Assembly: GCA_003224145.1 (NCBI GenBank)
Contig: QHYN01000212.1
Location: 1-38,105, forward strand
Source of the DNA: Acidobacteriota bacterium
GTDB taxonomy: Bacteria; Acidobacteriota; Terriglobia; Acidiferrales; UBA7541
Direction: 5' to 3'
DNA length: 38,105 bases
A model generated the notes under the pieces. The model ran no database searches. It worked only from the letters and a program-made list of their open reading frames with translations, and was not told where the DNA came from. Of the stretch, positions 33,036-38,105 are shown piece after piece; position 1 is the first letter of the stretch; each line of letters starts with the position of its first letter. The translations under genes and the position numbers were made by a program.

Positions 33036-33050
33036 CTGTTATTTTAACAG
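33036..33050. promoter_or_regulatory. Palindrome CTGTTA-TTT-TAACAG
   Basis: A perfect 6-bp inverted repeat with a 3-base centre, 121 bases before the CocE gene start. It is AT-rich inside a GC-rich region, as expected of an operator, but no regulator is linked to it. Confidence 0.35.
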
Positions 33051-33171
33051 ACGCACAGTCCCGCTCCTAGCGTCCATGGCAGCGAGATGTGCTTGCCTTG
33101 CTGTGGTAAGCTCGACGCCGTTTTCCGGGAGTCTCCCATCTGACCGTCGAATCGTCGACCAGGAGTTCCTA

Positions 33172-35058
33172 ATGTCCTTGCTGCGCCGGTGCCAATTAGT
33201 TTGTGTGACGCTGAGTATCTTTCTTCTGCCCGTTCGGCTGGCCGCACAGCAGGACCGTCCTGACTATTCCAAGCTCTTCGACAAGACGGAAGTCATGATC
33301 CCCGCGCGCGACGGCATAAAACTCCACACCGAGATTTATTCGCCGAAGAATGCCACCGAGACGCTGCCCATCATCTTCGAGCGTACTCCCTATGGCCTGA
33401 ACGACGACGAAAAGGGCTTCAGCCGTAAGCTCCGTCGCTATGAGGAGATGATGCCCGACGGCTACATCTTCGTCTTTCAGGACATTCGCGGGCGTTACGG
33501 CTCGGAAGGAAAATTCGTCATGCAACGCCCGGTGCGCGATCCAAAAAATTCCAAAGCCATCGACGAGGGCACAGATACATACGACACCATCGATTGGCTG
33601 GTGAAAAATGTGCCACACAACAATGGCCGCGTGGGCCTGTTGGGTATCTCGTATGGCGGCTGGCTCACGGTGATGGGCATGCTCGAACCGCATCCCGCGC
33701 TCAAAGCTGTTTCCGAGCAGGCTTCCCCGGCGGATATGTTTCTCGGCGACGATTTTCACCACAACGGCGCCTTCCGCCTGAGCTATGGCTTCGAATACTC
33801 CACGATGATGGAGACGGACAAGACTAATTTCTCTTTTCAATTCGACCGTTTCGATACCTACGATTGGTATTTGCGCCTGGGCGCTCTTTCGAATGCCAAC
33901 AAGAATTACCTGCATGGGACGCTTCCGACGTGGAATGACTTCGTCGCGCACCCGAACTACGACTCCTTCTGGAAACAGCAAGCCATGCCCTTCCTCTTGA
34001 CACGGCCCAAAGTGCCCAATCTGAATGTCGCGGGCTGGTGGGACCAGGAAGATTTTTACGGTCCGATGAAGATTTACGAAATTCTGGAAAAGGAGGACCC
34101 GGAACACCTCAACTATCTCGTTGCCGGCCCATGGAACCATGGCGGCTGGGCTGGCGGAGCGGGCAAATCGCTCGGAGCCATTCCTTTTGGCAGTGACACC
34201 GCGCTTTATTTCCGACGGAATATCGAGGCGCCTTGGTTTGCCTACTGGTTGAAAGACAAAGGCAGCCTGCCTCTCAAAGAAGCTCTGCTCTTCCAGACCG
34301 GTAGCGACGCTTGGGTGCAATTTGATTCCTGGCCGCCGCGCGACGCGAAAGTGCGGAATCTATATTTTGGCGAGGACGGCAAGCTCTCTTTTGATGCGCC
34401 TACCGTGGAATCCTCTCAAGCGTTCGATAGCTATGTAAGCGATCCGGCGCATCCCGTGCCTTACCGCAATCGCCCCATCGACATGACGTATCCGGAGGAC
34501 CATCCCGGAGGTTGGTATACGTGGCTGGTGCAGGACCAGCGCTTCGTGGATAACCGGCCTGACGTCCTCACGTGGCAAACGGAAGAACTCAAGGACGACG
34601 TCACGCTTGCGGGTCAGGTGACAGCAAAGCTGTTCGCCTCCACAACGGGGAGCGATACAGATTGGATCGTCAAACTCATCGATGTGTATCCGGAAAAGTA
34701 TCCCGAGAACTGGAAGCTCTCGGGCTATGAGCTGATGATTGCCGACGAGGTGTTCCGCGGGCGCTTCCGGAATTCCTTCGAAAAGCCGGTGCCGATTGCC
34801 CCTGGCGTGGTCACTCCGTTTACCATCAATTTACATACGGCAAACCATATGTTCAAGAAGGGCCACCGCATCATGGTCCAGGTGCAGAGCACTTGGTTTC
34901 CGGTCATCGACCGCAACCCGCAAAAGTTCGTCCCGAACATTTTTGAGGCCAAGGAATCGGACTACCAGAAAGCGACGCAGCACATTTACCGTTCGAAACG
35001 ATTCCCTTCGCGCGTGGAAATATCCGTGCTCCCTTCCGCCACAGCAGCAACGAACTGA
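33172..35058 (+). CDS. CocE/NonD-type X-Pro dipeptidyl peptidase-like hydrolase, secreted
   Basis: 628 residues from the ATG at 33172 (AGGAG 6 bases upstream); the open frame to 32854 is upstream noncoding DNA. A signal peptide is present (MSLLRRCQLVCVTLSIFLLP, cleavage near AAQQ). The alpha/beta-hydrolase domain has S160 in GLLGISYGGW, an acid in AGWWDQEDFYG (D291 or D294) and H323 in GPWNHGGW. The C-terminal jelly-roll domain of the X-Pro peptidase family follows (LAGQVTAKLFASTTGSDTDW; INLHTANHMFKKGHRIMVQV). Relatives include cocaine esterase, glutaryl-7-ACA acylase and PepX. It cleaves an ester or peptide outside the cytoplasm; the substrate is unknown. Confidence 0.92.
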   Translation: MSLLRRCQLVCVTLSIFLLPVRLAAQQDRPDYSKLFDKTEVMIPARDGIKLHTEIYSPKNATETLPIIFERTPYGLNDDEKGFSRKLRRYEEMMPDGYIFVFQDIRGRYGSEGKFVMQRPVRDPKNSKAIDEGTDTYDTIDWLVKNVPHNNGRVGLLGISYGGWLTVMGMLEPHPALKAVSEQASPADMFLGDDFHHNGAFRLSYGFEYSTMMETDKTNFSFQFDRFDTYDWYLRLGALSNANKNYLHGTLPTWNDFVAHPNYDSFWKQQAMPFLLTRPKVPNLNVAGWWDQEDFYGPMKIYEILEKEDPEHLNYLVAGPWNHGGWAGGAGKSLGAIPFGSDTALYFRRNIEAPWFAYWLKDKGSLPLKEALLFQTGSDAWVQFDSWPPRDAKVRNLYFGEDGKLSFDAPTVESSQAFDSYVSDPAHPVPYRNRPIDMTYPEDHPGGWYTWLVQDQRFVDNRPDVLTWQTEELKDDVTLAGQVTAKLFASTTGSDTDWIVKLIDVYPEKYPENWKLSGYELMIADEVFRGRFRNSFEKPVPIAPGVVTPFTINLHTANHMFKKGHRIMVQVQSTWFPVIDRNPQKFVPNIFEAKESDYQKATQHIYRSKRFPSRVEISVLPSATAATN

Positions 35059-35138
35059 AATCAGACCTTCGGAAACGGCTCGCGAACCAAATATGTGACA
35101 AGGTGGCAACAGCGGAGCGGCTCCCCGCCTTCCCACGC

Positions 35139-35155
35139 GAGACAAAAATTGTCTC
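35139..35155. promoter_or_regulatory. Palindrome GAGACAA-AAA-TTGTCTC
   Basis: A perfect 7-bp inverted repeat around AAA, 80 bases after the CocE gene stop and 224 before the winged-helix gene. It could be an operator or a weak terminator; no T-run follows. Confidence 0.35.
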
Positions 35156-35221
35156 ATTGGCAACATCCGCCCCCCTCGAGATCTACAAATTCATATAAAC
35201 TGCATCTAAATTCTTGGCGTT

Positions 35222-35241
35222 ACATCAGGTAACATCTGGTT
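35222..35241 (+). promoter_or_regulatory. Tandem 10-bp direct repeat, possible winged-helix operator
   Basis: ACATCAGGTA is followed at once by ACATCTGGTT; 8 of 10 bases match. OmpR/PhoB-type regulators typically bind such head-to-tail repeats about one helical turn apart. It lies 137 bases before the regulator gene at 35379 and about 50 bases before its likely promoter. Autoregulation is inference. Confidence 0.4.
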
Positions 35242-35290
35242 CTTTGTGATTTGTCCTCTATGTCTTTAGGCCTTCCCAGTACGCTCATCA

Positions 35291-35319
35291 TTGACGGAAC
35301 CCAAACGAAAGAATATTCG
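35291..35319 (+). promoter_or_regulatory. Possible promoter for the winged-helix regulator
   Basis: TTGACG (35291-35296), 17 bases, then TATTCG (35314-35319). The -10 is weak. A transcript would have a leader of about 50 bases. Confidence 0.4.
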
Positions 35320-35378
35320 TCATCTTAGGAAAACACTGGAGCGGCTTTTACGTCTATAGATTCTAAGGGTGACCGTCT

Positions 35379-36023
35379 ATGCCGTCGGAAGTGATCTCCA
35401 TGCGAGAACCGGAAGAAGCCACAGGTTCTGAGCGCACGATATTGTCCTCGAGGCGCTATATCCGTTTTGGGCCGTTTCAGATTGATCAGCAAAGACAGGA
35501 AGTCACGCGGAGCGGATCCCGGCTCAAGCTTCAGGGCAAGGTCTACCAGATTTTGCTCATCCTGCTGGAAAGGCCCGGCGAGGTGGTTACCCGGGAAGAG
35601 TTGCGCGGCCGACTCTGGCCGGCTGACACGCATGTCAACTACGATGCGAATGTAAACACGGCGGTTAACAAATTGCGCCAGGCGCTGGGCGATTCTTCCG
35701 ATAATCCCCTTTACATCGAGACTATTCCGAGAAAGGGATACTGCCTCCTGGCTCAGCCGGAGGTCTCCGACAGGCCCGGGAATTCGCAATCCCTGCAGAC
35801 CGAAACATCGAGGGAAGTGACAGAAGAATCTCACGGATTCTCGCGAGTCTTCAAGTTTTCGAAGTCGGACCTCTGGATTGTCCTCAGTGCGTTTGGTCTA
35901 ATTCTTGCCGGGATGCTCCTCGGCGCAGGAATCATGCGCCTTTGGATGAATCATGCGGCTTCCGTTCCGGCTCACTCTCTGGCGCTGATTCTTTTCCATT
36001 TTCTGGAGAAGACTGTTCTTTAG
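35379..36023 (+). CDS. OmpR-type winged-helix protein with C-terminal membrane anchor
   Basis: 214 residues from the ATG at 35379 (AAGGGTGA 6 bases upstream). The winged helix spans about 27-125: YIRFGPFQIDQQRQEV, LQGKVYQILLILLERPGEVV, REELRGRLWPADTHVNYDAN and the wing YIETIPRKGYCLL. A transmembrane helix follows at about 164-187 (DLWIVLSAFGLILAGMLLGA), giving a CadC-like topology with the DNA-binding domain inside. Many relatives continue beyond the helix with TPR or TolB-propeller sensor domains; here only about 25 residues follow. It may be a natural short form or a truncated gene. The signal it senses is unknown. Confidence 0.85.
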   Translation: MPSEVISMREPEEATGSERTILSSRRYIRFGPFQIDQQRQEVTRSGSRLKLQGKVYQILLILLERPGEVVTREELRGRLWPADTHVNYDANVNTAVNKLRQALGDSSDNPLYIETIPRKGYCLLAQPEVSDRPGNSQSLQTETSREVTEESHGFSRVFKFSKSDLWIVLSAFGLILAGMLLGAGIMRLWMNHAASVPAHSLALILFHFLEKTVL

Positions 36024-36085
36024 GATTTGTCTTCGGAACAGGCACTGGAGCGGCTGGATTGATGGAACCCGGCCTTCAGTCACCA

Positions 36086-37561
36086 CTACCTTGCAGCATC
36101 CCGGCGTGCAAAAATCAGTCCGCGCGTGCGCCCGGCATCCAGCGTGAACCCTTTCACAACCTGATTCGAATCTCTCTGAAAGTGAAGGGAAACGTGTACT
36201 TTTTCCATGGCGAATTCATCCAAGGCCGTGGCGGCAAAAGGTTTGAGAGGAAGATTCATTGTCCGAAGGCTGCCTGCTCCGTCCAGGAGGGCTGCAACTT
36301 GGAGGCGACCATCCACAATTCCCAAGCGGTAAGTGACGCCCAGTTCCGCGCTCCAATAGTCGCCGACATAAGGCTTCAATTGTTCCGCTCCCAAAGAGAT
36401 GGTCTTCTTTTCGTTTTCTGTCTCTCCCCCCTGTTCCTTCTTTTCTTCTTTTGGTTTCATCAAAGCCCCGAGGTAAATATCGGCGACTCTTTCGGCGCGG
36501 TTCGATGGGCTTGCGTCGCCCAAGTTGCAAAGACATCCCACGGAAAAGTGCTGTTCCGGAAAACGTAGTAGCTCCGCCCGGTAACCACCCCAGGAGCCGC
36601 CGTGCCGGACGGCATGAAGACCTCGGTAGTCCGCGATGAACAATCCTTTGGCATATTCCAGCGCTTTGCCATTGTTCAGCTTGCCCGTTTCTTGAATTTC
36701 AGTGAGCAGCTCTTTCCCGCCAATTTTTCCGGTGTAGAAATTTTCATCCCATTTCTGCAAATCTTCGACCGAGGTGTGCACCGCGCCGTCGCCGGTCTGT
36801 TCGAAATAGGAAACATCCAGTGTGTAGCCTGCGCCTTTTTCATTCGGATCGTAGGCCAGCGCGCGATTTGGGATCAGCGACGTATGGTTGTCACGGAATT
36901 GCGTGTGCCCCATCCCGAGCGGCGTGAAAATGTTTTCTGCTGCGAATTCCCGCAGCGTCTTGCCGCTCGCGCGTTTCACAATCACCGACAGAAGAAAGAA
37001 TCCAGTGTTGCTGTAGAGCCAGTCACTTCCGGGAGCGAAGTTCAGGGCTTTTTGCCGGGCGATGATTTGGAGTGCGTCCTCGTCGGTCGTTACGCTATCA
37101 GTGTTGATGCCCGCCAAATCCATGAGCGTGAGATAGTCGCGCAGGCCGCTGGTGTGATTTAGCAGATGGAGAATGGTAATCTTTTGCCCGTAATCCGGGA
37201 GTTCCGGAATGTATTTCCGGATGTCGTCGTTGACCGAAAGTTTTCCCCGCTCTTCCAAAAGCAAAATGCTTGCCGCCGTGAATTGTTTCGAAGTGGAGCC
37301 GATGTCGAAGACGCTTTCCGGCGTGATGGGCACGTTTTCTTCGAGATTTGCCAGACCGTAGCCTTTGGAATAGATGATCTTTCCGTCTCGATATACGCCC
37401 AGTGCGCAACCCGGCGAACCAGGTTTGGTCAAGTCCGCGAAGACCTCGTCCACCGCCGCCGCCTTCTTATCTTCGGCCGCGCTCGCCGCCGGTCCGCTGG
37501 CAGCCATGAAAATCAGCAGCCCCGCCAGTATTCCGCTTGTGACTCTGCGCCAAATCACCAT
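36086..37561 (-). CDS. Serine hydrolase of the beta-lactamase/D-Ala-D-Ala carboxypeptidase fold
   Basis: 491 residues from the ATG at 37561 (AAGGAG 8 bases upstream). A signal peptide lies at the N-terminus (TSGILAGLLIFMAASGPAAS). Class C-like motifs are present: SxxK is S89-T-S-K92, YxN is Y183-S-N185 and HxG is H320-G-G. A separate C-terminal beta-domain (about 395-491, LKPYVGDYWSAELGVTYRLG) follows, as in DUF3471-type members. A Lys/Glu-rich linker (KPKEEKKEQGGETENEKK) joins the two. Such enzymes include esterases, D-amino peptidases and peptidoglycan hydrolases; true beta-lactamase activity cannot be claimed. Periplasmic. Confidence 0.9.
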   Translation of the reverse strand: MVIWRRVTSGILAGLLIFMAASGPAASAAEDKKAAAVDEVFADLTKPGSPGCALGVYRDGKIIYSKGYGLANLEENVPITPESVFDIGSTSKQFTAASILLLEERGKLSVNDDIRKYIPELPDYGQKITILHLLNHTSGLRDYLTLMDLAGINTDSVTTDEDALQIIARQKALNFAPGSDWLYSNTGFFLLSVIVKRASGKTLREFAAENIFTPLGMGHTQFRDNHTSLIPNRALAYDPNEKGAGYTLDVSYFEQTGDGAVHTSVEDLQKWDENFYTGKIGGKELLTEIQETGKLNNGKALEYAKGLFIADYRGLHAVRHGGSWGGYRAELLRFPEQHFSVGCLCNLGDASPSNRAERVADIYLGALMKPKEEKKEQGGETENEKKTISLGAEQLKPYVGDYWSAELGVTYRLGIVDGRLQVAALLDGAGSLRTMNLPLKPFAATALDEFAMEKVHVSLHFQRDSNQVVKGFTLDAGRTRGLIFARRDAAR

Positions 37562-37573
37562 TTAATTCGCTCC

Positions 37574-37602
37574 TTCATTGATTGCGACGCTGAGTCTATA
37601 CG
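37574..37602 (+). promoter_or_regulatory. Possible promoter for the DDAH-like gene
   Basis: TTCATT (37574-37579), 17 bases, then TATACG (37597-37602), about 50 bases before the ATG at 37652. It lies in the 90-base divergent region with the serine hydrolase gene. Confidence 0.4.
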
Positions 37603-37651
37603 CTCCCTCGCTGTCCCTCAATAGAATGTCGTGTACACTTCTTTCCTCATC

Positions 37652-38105
37652 ATGCTTACTGCGATCACGCGCGCTGTCAGCCCGGCCATTATCCATTGCG
37701 AGCTTTCCTTTATCGATCGCAAACCGATTGACCTGGCCAGAGCTCAGGAGCAGCATCACGCCTACGAAACGCTTCTCGAAAAATTGGGCGCTCGTGTCGT
37801 TTCCCTTCCTGCCGAATCTGATCTTCCCGATTCCATGTTTGTCGAAGACCCAGCCATCGTTCTTGATGAGTTGGCGGTGATCCTGCCACTCGGCACGGAG
37901 AGCCGGCGGCGCGAAGCCGTTTCGCTGGCGCAAGCGCTCTCGAAATATCGAAAGCTCGCCTACGTCACGTTGCCGGGAACTCTCGAAGGTGGTGACGTAC
38001 TTCGCATTGGCCGGAAACTTTTTGTTGGCCTCACCAAGCGGAGCAACGCCGAAGGCATACGCCAGCTCACCGAGATTCTGCAGCCTCTCGGCTACGAAGT
38101 CATCG
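37652..38105 (+). CDS. Dimethylargininase-like (DDAH) amidinohydrolase, 3' partial
   Basis: 151 residues are visible from the ATG at 37652, and the gene runs off the window. The sequence MLTAITRAVSPAIIHCELSF, then DLARAQEQHHAYETLLEKLG, DSMFVEDPAIVLDE and GTLEGGDVLRIGRKLFVGLT follow N(G),N(G)-dimethylarginine dimethylaminohydrolase and its relatives. The Glu-Asp pair in VEDPA and the LEGGDV loop are substrate-contact positions of the guanidino-group-modifying superfamily; the catalytic His and Cys lie beyond the edge. It would hydrolyse methylated arginine to citrulline or act on a related guanidino compound. No clear Shine-Dalgarno precedes the ATG. Confidence 0.85.
   Translation, partial: MLTAITRAVSPAIIHCELSFIDRKPIDLARAQEQHHAYETLLEKLGARVVSLPAESDLPDSMFVEDPAIVLDELAVILPLGTESRRREAVSLAQALSKYRKLAYVTLPGTLEGGDVLRIGRKLFVGLTKRSNAEGIRQLTEILQPLGYEVI

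Noticed and set aside
33196-34320. 374-residue frame antisense to the CocE-type gene
   Set aside because: It is a codon-bias shadow of a well-supported gene; its protein shows no family motif.
35935-36078. Minus-strand Pro/Glu/Lys-rich reading frame after the serine hydrolase stop
   Set aside because: It looks like a linker but has no start, is closed by stops after about 47 residues and overlaps the end of the winged-helix gene.
1-38105. CRISPR arrays, insertion sequences, phage or toxin-antitoxin genes
   Set aside because: No regular spacer-repeat pattern, transposase motif or such gene pair was seen on either strand; the repeats present are short, irregularly spaced palindromes.

Overview
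The window most likely comes from an Acidobacteriota chromosome (Terriglobia or an Acidoferrales-like lineage). This is inferred from several traits seen together: a carboxypeptidase-regulatory/TPR protein, a PilZ-DUF4388-DnaJ-TPR fusion, an OmpR-type winged helix on a membrane anchor, a short PheT without the usual tRNA-binding domain, many secreted hydrolases, and small palindromic repeats in the spacers. No rRNA, tRNA, CRISPR array, insertion sequence or phage gene was seen. Both ends are cut by the window: a TPR protein on the left and a dimethylargininase-like protein on the right.

Layout. 1-5.3 kb: TPR protein, a metallo-beta-lactamase/double-rhodanese sulfur enzyme, the PilZ/DnaJ fusion and an orphan receiver protein. 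5.3-9.0 kb: a leftward set (FMN reductase, two VOC proteins and the 3' stump of an amidohydrolase), then a rightward SnoaL-like protein and an aldo/keto reductase. 9.0-20.6 kb: a long leftward block built on the classical translation cluster thrS-infC-rpmI-rplT-pheS-pheT-zapA. It carries extra genes: four between thrS and infC (secreted hypothetical, AlkA-type glycosylase, methyltransferase, Tat-exported VOC protein) and a methyltransferase between pheS and pheT. 20.6-24.1 kb: a second amidohydrolase stump, about 1 kb without a convincing gene, a secreted beta-propeller protein and a repeat-filled spacer. 24.1-29.1 kb: a PIG-L deacetylase, a 2,4-dienoyl-CoA-reductase-like SDR, and a leftward type III polyketide synthase / ICMT-type methyltransferase / TPR operon. 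29.3-38.1 kb: a secreted alpha/beta hydrolase fused to a DUF4440 domain, typA, a CocE-type peptidase/esterase, a membrane-anchored winged-helix regulator, a serine beta-lactamase-like hydrolase and the start of a DDAH gene.

How it works together. The centre is core translation machinery: two aminoacyl-tRNA synthetases, IF-3, L35 and L20, followed by the FtsZ-ring protein ZapA. thrS and infC each have a recognisable promoter, and infC appears to use an AUC start behind a structured leader. The clearest accessory pathway is the polyketide synthase and its overlapping methyltransferase, the arrangement known from bacterial alkylpyrone/alkylresorcinol lipid synthesis. Most other genes look like independent catabolic or secreted functions.

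The items most worth a second look are the in-frame Shine-Dalgarno plus ATG inside the hydrolase-DUF4440 fusion, the infC leader, the PheT lacking its EMAP-like domain, the repeats inside the translation operon, the three-armed GTTCCAAC structure upstream of typA, and the polyketide operon with a co-transcribed exported TPR protein. All product calls rest on reading motifs by eye; no database search was run.
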